From the NCBI RefSeq assembly GCF_001612825.1, contig NZ_BDBE01000040.1:166122-230121 (forward strand): a stretch of 64,000 nt of DNA, read 5' to 3'. The notes beneath the pieces were generated by a model. It saw only the letters and a list, made by a program, of their open reading frames with translations. It did no database searches and had not been told where the DNA came from. Shown here one piece after another: positions 34,730 through 43,669 of the stretch; the first letter of the stretch is position 1, and each line of letters starts with the position of its first letter. Made by a program: the position numbers and the translations under genes. Source of the stretch: Nocardia caishijiensis NBRC 108228. Its GTDB lineage: Bacteria; Actinomycetota; Actinomycetes; Mycobacteriales; Mycobacteriaceae.

Positions 34730-35527
34730 ATGAGCAACCTCCATCGCGAACTCGCGCCGATCACCGACGAGGCCTGGACAGAGATCGAAGAAGAAGCCAC
34801 CCGCACGTTCAAGCGCAATGTCGCCGGACGCCGCGTGGTCGACGTGTCCGGTCCCCGGGGTGTGGCCTATTCGGCGCTCAACCGGGGCAGGCTCACCCCG
34901 ATCGACTCCCCCGACGACGGTGTGCGGGCACACCAGCGTGTGGTGCAGCCGCTCGTGGAACTCCGGGTGCCCTTCACGTTGAAGCGCTCCGAACTCGACG
35001 ACGTCGAACGCGGCGCCCCCGACGCCGACCTCGACAACCTCAAGGACGCCGCCCAGAAGATCGCCTTCGCCGAGGACCGCGCCATCTTCGAGGGCTACGC
35101 CGCCGCGGGCATCACCGGTATCCGCGCCGCCGCCTCCAACTCCCCTGTCGCACTGCCGAGCAATGTGGTCGACATTCCCGACGCCATCTCCCACGCGCTC
35201 ACCGAACTGCGTCTGTCCGGCGTACAGGGACCGTATTCGGTGCTGCTGAGCGCCGAGCTGTACACGAAGGTCAGTGAGACCTCCGACCACGGCTACCCGA
35301 TCCGCACCCACATCGAGCGGCTCATCGAGGGCCAGATCATCTGGGCACCGGCCATCACCGGCGGATTCGCGCTCACCACTCGTGGCGGCGACTTCGAACT
35401 CGCCATCGGCCAGGACCTGTCGATCGGCTACCTCAGCCACGACGCCGAGACCGTCCAGCTGTACTTCCAGGAGACCTTCACCTTCCTGGTCGAGACCTCC
35501 GAGGCAGCGGTCTCACTGGGGTCCTGA
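34730..35527 (+). CDS. enc: Encapsulin shell protein (family 1)
   Basis: 265 residues, HK97-fold shell protein of the linocin M18/CFP29 family, usual length. N-terminus NLHRELAPITDEAWTEIEEE binds cargo tails in related proteins. RNVAGRRVVDVSGPRGVAYS and the long E-loop region are typical; the C-terminus ends FTFLVETSEAAVSLGS. The TGA of the DyP gene abuts its ATG, so the two are translationally coupled. The product should assemble as a 60-subunit shell of about 24 nm, holding DyP peroxidase. Confidence 0.95.
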   Translation: MSNLHRELAPITDEAWTEIEEEATRTFKRNVAGRRVVDVSGPRGVAYSALNRGRLTPIDSPDDGVRAHQRVVQPLVELRVPFTLKRSELDDVERGAPDADLDNLKDAAQKIAFAEDRAIFEGYAAAGITGIRAAASNSPVALPSNVVDIPDAISHALTELRLSGVQGPYSVLLSAELYTKVSETSDHGYPIRTHIERLIEGQIIWAPAITGGFALTTRGGDFELAIGQDLSIGYLSHDAETVQLYFQETFTFLVETSEAAVSLGS

Positions 35528-35620
35528 ACCCCGTACCACCACGGCTCGACGCTCCTCGGAACACGCGGCGCACGCGCGCCCGGTTCGGCGACAGTTCACG
35601 ACGACGGCAGGAGACCGACG

Positions 35621-37129
35621 ATGAGTACGTTGGCGATGAGCACGGTCGATATCTCGCGGTGGCAATTCGGTATCACCACGGTGTATCACTTCATCTTCGT
35701 GCCGCTCACCATCGGTCTCGCGCCGATCGTCGCGGGAATGCAGACAGCGTGGGTCGTCACCGGTGACGAGAAATGGTATCGGCTCACCAAATTCTTCGGC
35801 CGGTTGTTCCTGATCAATTTCGCGATCGGCGTGGCCACCGGCATCGTGCAGGAATTCCAGTTCGGGATGAATTGGAGCGAGTACTCCCGCTTCGTCGGAG
35901 ACGTCTTCGGCGCGCCCTTGGCCTTCGAGGCACTGGTCGCCTTCTTCCTGGAATCGACGTTCCTCGGGCTGTGGATCTTCGGCTGGACCCGGCTGCCCAA
36001 ACTCGTTCACCTGGCCACGATCTGGATCGTCGCGATCGGGGTGAATGCCTCGGCGTATTTCATCATCGCGGCCAACTCGTTCATGCAGCATCCGGTCGGC
36101 GCGCGTTTCAACCCGGAGACCGGTCGGGCCGAGCTGGAGAGCATCTGGGCCCTGCTCACCAACAACACCACGCTGGCCGCCTTTCCCCACGTGGTCGGTG
36201 GCGCGTTCCTCACCGCCGCGGTGTTCGTCGCGGGCATCTGCGGCTGGTTCATGGTGCGCGATATGCGCAGCGGTGACCCGGCGAGACAGTCCGACGCCGT
36301 CACGCTGTGGCGGCCGGCGGCCCGCGGTTCCCTGTACGTCGTAGCGGCCTCGATCGTGGTGGTCGCCCTGACCGGCGACATCCAGGGCAAGATCATGTTC
36401 GACCAGCAGCCGATGAAGATGGCGTCGGCTGAATCGTTGTGCCACACCGCGACCGACCCGAAGTTCTCGGTGCTCACCGTGGGCACCCACAACAACTGCG
36501 ACAGTGTCGAGCATCTGATCGAGGTGCCCTACGTGCTGCCGTTCCTGGCCAAGGACCAGTTCACCGGTGTCACCTTGCAGGGAGTCGAGGACCTGCAACG
36601 TTCCTATGTCGAGCAGTACGGGCCGGGCAACTATCGGCCGAACCTCTTCGTCACCTACTGGTCCTTCCGCGCCATGGTCAGCTTGCTCGCGGGCCCGGCA
36701 GTGTTGCTGCTCGCCGGATTCTGGGTGACCCGACGCGGCCGGGCCCCCGACCAGCGCTGGTTCTCCTGGCTGAGTCTGCTCGCCATCCCCACCCCGTTCC
36801 TGGCCAACAGCGCGGGCTGGGTGTTCACCGAGATGGGCCGCCAGCCCTGGGTGGTCGTTCCCAACCGCACCGGTGACCTCACCATCCGGATGACCGTCGA
36901 CCAGGGCGTGTCCGACCACGCGCCGAGTACCGTGCTGTTCTCCCTGATCGTGTTCACCGTGCTCTACGGTGCGCTCGCGGTGGTCTGGTACTACCTGATG
37001 CACCGGTACACCGTCGCGGGCCCGGCACCGGAATCATCCACGACACAGGATGATTCGGGCCCCGACGACGACGGTGGCGGCGGCAGGCACCGGGCCGAAC
37101 CAGTCGAACAACTGTCGTTCGCCTACTAG
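35621..37129 (+). CDS. cydA: Cytochrome bd oxidase subunit I
   Basis: 502 residues, nine or so membrane helices. N-terminal RWQFGITTVYHFIFVPLTIG carries the His ligand of heme b595, and a Met ligand lies in the later region. The Q-loop motif with GRQPWVV (EMGRQPWVV) is intact and the loop is short, as in actinobacterial bd enzymes. It takes electrons from menaquinol and reduces oxygen at high affinity. The C-terminus is polar (DDSGPDDDGGGG). Start ATG 35621 follows GGCAGGAGA. Followed by cydB. Confidence 0.95.
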   Translation: MSTLAMSTVDISRWQFGITTVYHFIFVPLTIGLAPIVAGMQTAWVVTGDEKWYRLTKFFGRLFLINFAIGVATGIVQEFQFGMNWSEYSRFVGDVFGAPLAFEALVAFFLESTFLGLWIFGWTRLPKLVHLATIWIVAIGVNASAYFIIAANSFMQHPVGARFNPETGRAELESIWALLTNNTTLAAFPHVVGGAFLTAAVFVAGICGWFMVRDMRSGDPARQSDAVTLWRPAARGSLYVVAASIVVVALTGDIQGKIMFDQQPMKMASAESLCHTATDPKFSVLTVGTHNNCDSVEHLIEVPYVLPFLAKDQFTGVTLQGVEDLQRSYVEQYGPGNYRPNLFVTYWSFRAMVSLLAGPAVLLLAGFWVTRRGRAPDQRWFSWLSLLAIPTPFLANSAGWVFTEMGRQPWVVVPNRTGDLTIRMTVDQGVSDHAPSTVLFSLIVFTVLYGALAVVWYYLMHRYTVAGPAPESSTTQDDSGPDDDGGGGRHRAEPVEQLSFAY

Positions 37130-37138
37130 GAGCCGATG

Positions 37139-38164
37139 ATGAGTCTCGCGCAGTTCTGGTTCGTCCTCATCGGGATCCTGTTCACCGGCTACTTCGTGCT
37201 CGAGGGTTTCGATTTCGGTGTCGGCATGCTGATGCCGATCCTCGGGAAGGGGTCCGATACCCGTAGACGGGTCGTCCTCAACACGATCGGGCCGGTGTGG
37301 GACGGCAACGAAGTCTGGCTGATCACCGCGGGCGGTGCGATGTTCGCCGCGTTTCCCGAGTGGTACGCCAGCCTGTTCTCCGGGTTCTATCTGGCCCTGC
37401 TCCTGCTGCTGGTCGCCCTGATTCTGCGGATCTGCGCCATCGAATACCGGGCCAAGATCAACGACCCGCGCTGGCGGGCATGGTGCGACGCGGGCATCGG
37501 GATCGGTTCATGGGTGCCCGCGTTGGCGTGGGGGTGGGTGTTCGCCAACCTCGTGCGCGGTGTTCCGTTGAACGGTGACCGCCAGGTCGTCGGTTCGGTG
37601 TCGGACCTGCTCAGTCCGTACGCGCTGCTGGGCGGTGTGACGACAGCGGTGCTGTTCGCCCTGCACGGTGCCATCTTCCTGGCGCTCAAGACCGGTGGTG
37701 AGGTCCGCGACAGCGCCCGGCGGGCCGTGCGTGTGCTGTTCGTTCCCGCGGCGGTGATCGCGGGCGGCTTCGCCCTGTGGACGCAGCTCGCCTACGGCAG
37801 CGGCTGGACCTGGGGTGCGGTCGCCGCCGCGGTGCTCGGGCTGCTCGCCGCCGGTGGCGCCACCACAGTCGGCCGCGACGGCTGGGCCTTCGTCGGTACG
37901 ACGCTCACCATCGCGGCGGCGACGGTCCTGCTGGTCGGCTCGCTCTACCCGAACGTGATGCCCTCCACCATCGACCCGGCGTTCGACCTCACCGTCGACA
38001 ACGCCTCGTCGTCGCACTACACGTTGCAGGTGATGAGCTGGGCGGCGGTACTGGTGACGCCGGTGGTGTTGATCTACCAGGGCTGGACCTACTGGGTGTT
38101 CCGCAAGCGGTTGACCGTCGAACAGATCCCCGCGCCGACAGGGTTGCCGATCAAGCGGCCGTAA
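37139..38164 (+). CDS. cydB: Cytochrome bd oxidase subunit II
   Basis: 341 residues, eight to nine helices. FWFVLIGILFTGYFVLEGFD is the family's opening block; IGPVWDGNEVWLITAGGAMF and AFPEWYASLFSGFYLAL are highly conserved. Two ATGs in tandem (37136, 37139) follow AGGAG (37128-37132); the second is six bases from it and is preferred. The AGGAG overlaps the cydA stop, so the subunits are co-translated. No cydX-like small frame and no cydDC exporter genes follow, as would be usual in cydABDC operons. Confidence 0.95.
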   Translation: MSLAQFWFVLIGILFTGYFVLEGFDFGVGMLMPILGKGSDTRRRVVLNTIGPVWDGNEVWLITAGGAMFAAFPEWYASLFSGFYLALLLLLVALILRICAIEYRAKINDPRWRAWCDAGIGIGSWVPALAWGWVFANLVRGVPLNGDRQVVGSVSDLLSPYALLGGVTTAVLFALHGAIFLALKTGGEVRDSARRAVRVLFVPAAVIAGGFALWTQLAYGSGWTWGAVAAAVLGLLAAGGATTVGRDGWAFVGTTLTIAAATVLLVGSLYPNVMPSTIDPAFDLTVDNASSSHYTLQVMSWAAVLVTPVVLIYQGWTYWVFRKRLTVEQIPAPTGLPIKRP

Positions 38165-38200
38165 CGCCCATCGGAATCGCTGGTGAAGCGCGGTACCCGT

Positions 38201-39104
38201 TCACGAGACCGGCGGTGGCTTCCCCAACCCGCTGTCGGCCAGCGTCTCGTCCCAATCACAGGTGCGGCAGCCGTGGGCGAACGCCGAGCGGGCGAACGAC
38301 AGCGCGACGGCATGCGGATCGGACGCGGCGCACACGTCGTTCCAGTCGAGCACGAATTCGCCGAGCGTGTCGACCCAGCGTGCCTGCGACGGTTCGAGAG
38401 TCGCCGCGGCGAAGTCCTTGTTCGCGGGATAGGCGTAGGCGTAGAACGCGGCTCGGGGGTGGCGGGGATCGCCGGGCCACCAACCGACGGCGATCTCCTG
38501 AGCCGTCATGGCGTTGCGCATGATGAAGTCGTCCGAGGGCGGGGTCGCGTGGCGCCCGGAGAACAGGCTCACCGACAGGTCGAAACTGCCCCACCAGGCA
38601 TTGACCGGCGTCGACCGGCCACGAAAGGGCGCACGGTAGTCCGCCAGCACCTGCGCCGCCCTGGTCGCCGCGGCGAAGTAGATGGCGACGGCGGCCCGGT
38701 CGTAGGTGTGGTGTTCGCGGTCCTCGTCGAGCGGGTCGGTCCATGGCACCTCTTGCGGCGTCGGATCGAAGGCGGGGTTGCCCGCCGCGGCGAGGACGTC
38801 GTGGGTGACGTCGGCGACGGCGCGGTTCGGGGTGAGCGGAACGCACCACTCCCGACCGTCGCTGTACTCCACCACCGCGGCGTGCCTACGCAGATCGAGG
38901 GCGACGACGAGCGCGCCCGGCCCCGTCGGAGGCGGGCAGCGGATCGGTCTCCCAGCCCCGTGCGGTCAGCCGTAGGGCGGCGTGCTGGAGTTGTGGTTGC
39001 GGTGGTGCCGACGCGACCGCGAGTTTGCCGAGGATCTGCGTGTAGGCGTGGAGAGTGTCGCAGGTCGCGTGCCACGAGGAATAGTCGAGCGTCGGCCAAG
39101 ACAT
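38201..39104 (-). pseudogene. DUF5996 gene with a one-base frameshift
   Basis: N-terminal part from ATG 39104 (MSWPTLDYSSWHATCDTLHA, then YTQILGKLAVASAPP) matches the start of DUF5996; the body in another frame begins near 38915 (ALVVALDLRRHAA) and runs to VSLFSGRHATPPSDDFIMRN and CRTCDWDETLADSG. The change is consistent with one extra base (or two lost) in a run of G and C at about 38914-38925. The joined product would be about 300 residues, the family's size. DUF5996 function is unknown. It may be a sequencing error since both halves retain good codon usage. Confidence 0.6.
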
Positions 39105-39311
39105 GGTCGTAACCTAACGCTGCGGAGGGCCGCGATCCGAGGCCGTGACAGAACCGGAACATCACCGGACGCGATCGCCGCGCCCTTTCAGCGCACGACC
39201 GGTGGATCTCGCCTCAGCGCAGCGTCCGGCCGTCGACTCGCGTAACACCACGGCCTCGGGATCCGACCGCATTGGTGCGTGGTTGGCCTCGAGCGACAGG
39301 ACGGAGGGCAA

Positions 39312-40094
39312 GTGGCAGCGGGCCGAATGAGACGAACAGCTGCGGCGGCCGGAACCGTGGGAGTCCTCGGGCTCCTCGGCTACGGCGGCCTCGCGGCGGC
39401 GCAGCCGGTGTCCGTGCCCGGTGCTCCTGACAGCGCAACGATCCGGTTCGTCGCCGAACCAGGAGATCACGGCAACGGCGGCAACAACGGAAACTCCGAC
39501 CCGGGCAACGGAAACGGCAACCAAGGAAACGGCGGCGGAAACCAGGGCAACAACGGCAACCCGAACCCCGGCAACGGAAACGGCAACCAGGGGAACGGGG
39601 GTGGGAACCAAGGAAGCAACCCCGGCAATCCACCTGCACCGCCCGCCCCCGAACCCGCTCCCGCGCCAGCAGCTCCCGCTCCAGCAGCTCCCGCGCCTGC
39701 GGCACCGGAGGCCCCACAACCAGAGGCACCCCAGCCCGACCCGGACGAATCCGGCGGCGCACCGGGTGAGGGCGCACCGGGCGGAGCCCCCGCCGCTCCG
39801 CCGGGCGGATCCGCTCCCGGCCCGGACTCCCCCGCGTCACCGGCCCCCGGCGGAGCCGCCGATCCACCCGCCGCTCCCGCACCCGGCGGCGGTCCCGGAG
39901 CTCCGGCCCACGACGTCACGCCCACCAGTGACACGGGAATCCTCCCCGACCCGAACCTCCTCTCGGTGATCGGCGGCCTGCTGGCCCTCGGCCTAGCCGG
40001 TGGCGGTTCGGCCGCGGTCAGTTTCCAGGGCGCGGCCCAGGCCCAAGCGCGGATCACCGCCGCCCGAGCCGAGTTCTTCGGCTCCCGTGCGTGA
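39312..40094 (+). CDS. Asn/Gly-repeat and Pro/Ala-rich exported protein
   Basis: 260 residues from the GTG at 39312, which has GGAGGG three bases upstream; ATG 39327 is the alternative. N-terminal signal (TAAAAGTVGVLGLLGYGG, then LAAAQP). Residues about 60-105 are Asn/Gly/Gln repeats (PGNGNGNQGNGGGNQG, twice), then a long Pro/Ala-rich stalk, then LPDPNLLSVIGGLLALGLAG as a C-terminal helix and a short charged tail. This layout resembles a cell-wall-spanning surface protein anchored by its last helix. Not assignable to a known family. No sortase motif (LPxTG) is intact. Confidence 0.65.
   Translation: MAAGRMRRTAAAAGTVGVLGLLGYGGLAAAQPVSVPGAPDSATIRFVAEPGDHGNGGNNGNSDPGNGNGNQGNGGGNQGNNGNPNPGNGNGNQGNGGGNQGSNPGNPPAPPAPEPAPAPAAPAPAAPAPAAPEAPQPEAPQPDPDESGGAPGEGAPGGAPAAPPGGSAPGPDSPASPAPGGAADPPAAPAPGGGPGAPAHDVTPTSDTGILPDPNLLSVIGGLLALGLAGGGSAAVSFQGAAQAQARITAARAEFFGSRA
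39501..39614 (+). repeat. Tandem repeat of 66 bases in the surface protein gene
   Basis: Two 48-base copies (39501-39548 and 39567-39614) encode the same 16 residues PGNGNGNQGNGGGNQG with some synonymous differences; the spacer is 18 bases, so the period is 66. Synonymous differences between copies argue for selection on the peptide, and the repeat can vary in number between strains. Confidence 0.6.
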
Positions 40095-40142
40095 GCGTAG
40101 AAGCAGTCGGCACCGCCGGTAGCCGGTAGAGCTGCGTTCGTA

Positions 40143-40460
40143 CCCCGTGGCAACCGGTGGCAGGCCACCGTGCTGGCCGCCGAGGGATTCGCGCGGGCGC
40201 GACCCCCGGCTTCCCAGCGTGCCCGCGCCCGAACGGAGCGAGCTGTGATCGCCGATGTGGCCGCCGCGCTGGGCAATACGCCCGCCGTCGCCCGCGCCTC
40301 CTACATCGACCCGAGGGTCGCCGAAGCGTTCGCCGGGGGCACGACGATTTCCCGGGCGCTGGACCGGGCCGCCCGGGCCGGGACCGACAGCCAACGTCGG
40401 GCGATCGTCGAACGAGCGGTGTCGCGGCTGCTCCGGGGCAGCGAACGCCGAGGCCGCTGA
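40143..40460 (+). pseudogene. C-terminal remnant of topoisomerase IB
   Basis: About 105 codons match the end of a poxvirus-type DNA topoisomerase IB: WQATVLAAEGFARA, then VIADVAAALGNTPAVARASY and IDPRVAEAF. The Tyr in ASYIDPR is the family's DNA-attacking residue. The DNA-binding N-terminal 200 or so residues are missing, and there is no sensible start. A gene this short cannot bind DNA as the full enzyme does, so it is a remnant. Codon third positions remain G/C-rich. Confidence 0.7.
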
Positions 40461-40522
40461 GACCCGGGGGTCATCGACACCACACCGGGGCAGTGCGTCG
40501 TCGGCGATCACCCGGCGATATA

Positions 40523-40537
40523 GTTGCGTCATGCAAC
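40523..40537. promoter_or_regulatory. Operator overlapping the MarR start codon
   Basis: GTTGC (40523-40527), spacer GTCAT, GCAAC (40533-40537). Perfect 5-base arms. The ATG at 40531 lies within it, so binding would block its own transcription. This is the arrangement of MarR autorepression. The message may start close to the ATG. Confidence 0.55.
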
Positions 40538-40986
40538 ACCGATCGGGTGGATGGTCGGCCGAGCTCGTCGCGGTCCACGACGCGCTCACGCAGATCGTCC
40601 GCGAAGTCATCGCGGCGCGGCCCGCGTCGGAGGGGATACCGTCGTTCGCGCAGCGCTCGGCGCTGTCCTACATCGAGCGGAATCCCGGCTGTCGTGCCAC
40701 CGAGTTGGCCGAGGCATTCGGTGTGCACCGATCGACGGTGTCGCGGCAGCTGCGGACCTGCATCGAGGCGGGCTGGGTGACGGCGGGTGAGGGAAATTCC
40801 CGCGCGGGGTATCCGCTCACGCTGACCGACTCGGGTCGACGCGCCCACGCGGCCGCGGTCGAGCAGGATCTCGTGCTGCTCGATCAGCGCATGAACGACT
40901 GGACCGTCGACGACATCACCGACTTCGCCCGCGCCCTGCGGCGATTCCAGCGACCCGATCAGCACCTTGGAGGCGAGCATGCGTGA
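40531..40986 (+). CDS. MarR-family regulator
   Basis: 151 residues. Recognition helix CRATELAEAFGVHRSTVSRQ is followed by the wing (AGEGNSRAGYPLTLTDSGR). Start ATG 40531 in preference to an open extension through the topoisomerase remnant. A perfect dyad overlaps its start. The stop overlaps the acyl-CoA ligase start by 8 bases, so the two are co-transcribed. A fatty-acid or aromatic acid may be the ligand; inference. Confidence 0.85.
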   Translation: MQHRSGGWSAELVAVHDALTQIVREVIAARPASEGIPSFAQRSALSYIERNPGCRATELAEAFGVHRSTVSRQLRTCIEAGWVTAGEGNSRAGYPLTLTDSGRRAHAAAVEQDLVLLDQRMNDWTVDDITDFARALRRFQRPDQHLGGEHA

Positions 40987-42784
40987 GTTCACCGCACCGG
41001 CCACGTTCACCATCGCCGATGACGACACCATCGTCGGCTCCGTCTACGCCCAGGCCGAACAGTTCCCGCGGCGGGTGCTGTTCTCCCGTCCCGTCGGGGA
41101 CCGCTGGGTCGACGTCACCGCCGAGGAGTTCGCGCGCCTGGTGTCGGCGGTCGCCGAGGGCCTGATCGCCAACGGTGTGCGGGCGGGCGACCGGGTCGTC
41201 CTCGCGTCGGCGACCCGTTTCGAGTGGACGCTGTTCGATTTCGCGATCTGGGCCGCGGGTGCGGTCACCGTCCCCGTGTACGACTCGTCCTCCGCCGAGC
41301 AGGTGCGGTGGATCCTCGAGGACTCCGGTGCGGTGCTCGCGATCGTCGAGACCGCCCGGCACAAGGATCTGCTCGCGAACGCACCGGCGACGCTACGACG
41401 CGTGTTGGTCATCGATGACGGCGCCGAAGCACTGCTGATCGCCGAGGGCACCGACCGATCCGACGACTCCTTGCGCGAACGGCTCGCCGGGTTGCGCGCC
41501 GACGACCTCGCCTCGCTGGTGTACACCTCCGGCACCACCGGGCGCCCCAAGGGCTGCATGCTCACCCACCGCAACTTTCTCGCCGAGGTCCGAGGCATCC
41601 TGGCCGCGACCATCGGCGAGGTCGCCCGCCCGGGGCAACGGATGCTCACCTTCCTGCCGCTCGCGCACGTGCTGGCCAGGGCGGTGTCGCTGGCCGCGTT
41701 CGAAGCGGGCATGACGCAGGCGCACTGGGCGGACTTCAAGACGATCACCGGGCAGTTCACCCGCTTCCGCCCGCACACGATCCTCGGTGTGCCACGCGTC
41801 TTCGAGAAGGTGCGCGACGGTGCGGAGAAGAAGGCACGCGACGGCGGCGCGGTGCGGGCGGCCGTCTTCCGGTTCGCCGAGCGGACGGCGGTCCGCTGGA
41901 GTGAGAACCTCGACCACACCGGCGGATTCGCCCGGCGGCCCTCGCCGCTGCTGCGGGCCGAGTACGCGCTGTGCGACCGGCTGGTGTACGCCCCGCTGCG
42001 GGCGGCGCTGGGTGGGGATTGCGAATTCGTCATCTCCGGTGGCGGCGCGTTGACACCTCGGCTCGGGCATTTCTTCCGTGGTGTCGGTGTGCCGGTCTAC
42101 GAGGGCTACGGCCTGACCGAATCCACCGCGGCGCACTGTGTGAACGTGCCGGGCGCGGTGAAGATCGGCTCGGTGGGACGACCGTTGGGCGGCAACGCCG
42201 TTCGGCTCGCCGAGGACGGCGAGATCGAGGTGTCCGGCGGCGTGGTCTTCGCCGGGTACTGGCGCGGCGAGGACGCCACCGCCTCCGCGTCGCACGACGG
42301 TTGGTTGCGCACCGGCGATCTCGGTGCCATCGATGCCGACGGGTTCCTGTCGATCACCGGGCGCAAGAAGGACCTGCTCGTCACCGCGGGCGGCAAGAAC
42401 GTCTCCCCCGGGCCGATGGAGGACCGAATCCGCTCGCACGCGCTGATCTCGCAGGCCGTCGTGCTCGGCGACGCTCGCTCGTTCATCACGGCGCTGATCA
42501 CCGTCGACCCGGAGGCGTTCACCGCATGGAAGGCGGCCACCGATCGACCGGCCGACGCGACCGTCGCCGACCTGCGCACGGATCCGGCGCTGCTCGCCGA
42601 GGTCCAACAGGCGATCGACGACGCGAACAGCACCGTGTCGCACGCCGAATCCATCAAGAAGTTCGTGGTCCTCGACCGCGACCTCACCGAGGAATCCGGG
42701 GAACTCACCGCCACCCTCAAGGTGAAGCGGCACGTGGTCGCGCAGCGATTCGCCGATGACATCGATGCCATGTACGGGGCCTGA
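40979..42784 (+). CDS. Long-chain fatty acid/aryl acid-CoA ligase (AMP-forming)
   Basis: 601 residues. P-loop-like motif SLVYTSGTTGRPKGCMLTH, adenylate motif YEGYGLTESTAAHCVN, hinge DGWLRTGDLGAID and C-terminal Lys region VTAGGKNVSPGPMEDRIRSH. This is the FadD15-type long acyl-CoA ligase. It activates a carboxylic acid with ATP and loads it onto CoA. ATG 40979 with GGAGG eight bases upstream is preferred over the TTG at 40967. Co-transcribed with MarR. Likely repressed by it. Confidence 0.9.
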   Translation: MREFTAPATFTIADDDTIVGSVYAQAEQFPRRVLFSRPVGDRWVDVTAEEFARLVSAVAEGLIANGVRAGDRVVLASATRFEWTLFDFAIWAAGAVTVPVYDSSSAEQVRWILEDSGAVLAIVETARHKDLLANAPATLRRVLVIDDGAEALLIAEGTDRSDDSLRERLAGLRADDLASLVYTSGTTGRPKGCMLTHRNFLAEVRGILAATIGEVARPGQRMLTFLPLAHVLARAVSLAAFEAGMTQAHWADFKTITGQFTRFRPHTILGVPRVFEKVRDGAEKKARDGGAVRAAVFRFAERTAVRWSENLDHTGGFARRPSPLLRAEYALCDRLVYAPLRAALGGDCEFVISGGGALTPRLGHFFRGVGVPVYEGYGLTESTAAHCVNVPGAVKIGSVGRPLGGNAVRLAEDGEIEVSGGVVFAGYWRGEDATASASHDGWLRTGDLGAIDADGFLSITGRKKDLLVTAGGKNVSPGPMEDRIRSHALISQAVVLGDARSFITALITVDPEAFTAWKAATDRPADATVADLRTDPALLAEVQQAIDDANSTVSHAESIKKFVVLDRDLTEESGELTATLKVKRHVVAQRFADDIDAMYGA

Positions 42785-42836
42785 GGAGCCGGGCACCGTA
42801 GCTCGGCGCGTGCCACGCTGACGGTAAGGTTCGACG

Positions 42837-43637
42837 ATGCCCCTCGCTTCGCTCAACGGCATCCAGCTCAACTACGACGTCACCGGCTCGGGCCCGCTCG
42901 TCCTGCTCGTGATGGGAAGCGGCAGCCCCGGCCGGGTCTGGCGCAGCTATCAAGTGCCCGCGCTCGTCGGAGCCGGGTTCCGAGTCGTCACCGTCGACAA
43001 TCGTGGGATCGCGCCGTCCTCGGAGTCGGCGCGGGGCATCACCATGGCCGACCTGGTCGGTGACACCGCGGCGCTGATCGAGCATCTCGGCGCACCTGCC
43101 CACGTGGTCGGCACGTCCATGGGTTCGCGGGTGGTCGCCGAGCTGGCGCTGGCTCGTCCCGAATTGCTCGGCAAGGCCGTGATGTTCGCGGCGACCGCAC
43201 GCCCGCACCCGGTGTCGAGCACGCTCAACCGGGGCGAGCAAGCGTTGTTCGACAAGGGAATTCAGTTGCCGCCGGAATACGCGGCCGCGGTCAAGGCCAT
43301 GCTCAACCTGTCACCGCACACCCTGGCCGATCCGGCCAAGGCCCAGGAGTGGCTCGACATCTTCGAATTCACCTCGGGCAAGGGCACTCCCGGCACCCGG
43401 GCCCAGCTCGGTCTCGACCGTTCCCAGGATCGGCGCGAAGCCTACCGCCATATCACCGTCCCCAGCCTGGTGGTCGGTTTCGCCGACGACCAGATGGTCC
43501 CGCCCACGTTCTGCCGCGAAGTCGCCGAATCGATCCCGACCGCCCGCTACACCGAGATCGAGCGCTGCGGCCACTACGGCTACCTCGAACGCCCCGACGA
43601 GGTGAACCGCGTCCTCATCGAGTTCCTCACCGCGTGA
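42837..43637 (+). CDS. Alpha/beta hydrolase
   Basis: 266 residues, single-domain fold. The nucleophile Ser94 is in GTSMGSR, the oxyanion region in LLVMGSGSPG, Asp in VGFADDQMVPP and His in CGHYGYLERPDE. Resembles 3-oxoadipate enol-lactonase/esterase-type hydrolases, but the nucleophile motif and substrate are not specific. It lies 52 bases downstream of the ligase; they may be one transcript. No signal peptide. Confidence 0.8.
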   Translation: MPLASLNGIQLNYDVTGSGPLVLLVMGSGSPGRVWRSYQVPALVGAGFRVVTVDNRGIAPSSESARGITMADLVGDTAALIEHLGAPAHVVGTSMGSRVVAELALARPELLGKAVMFAATARPHPVSSTLNRGEQALFDKGIQLPPEYAAAVKAMLNLSPHTLADPAKAQEWLDIFEFTSGKGTPGTRAQLGLDRSQDRREAYRHITVPSLVVGFADDQMVPPTFCREVAESIPTARYTEIERCGHYGYLERPDEVNRVLIEFLTA

Positions 43638-43669
43638 GGCGCTGAGAGATTTCGCGCATCGCGGGGTGG

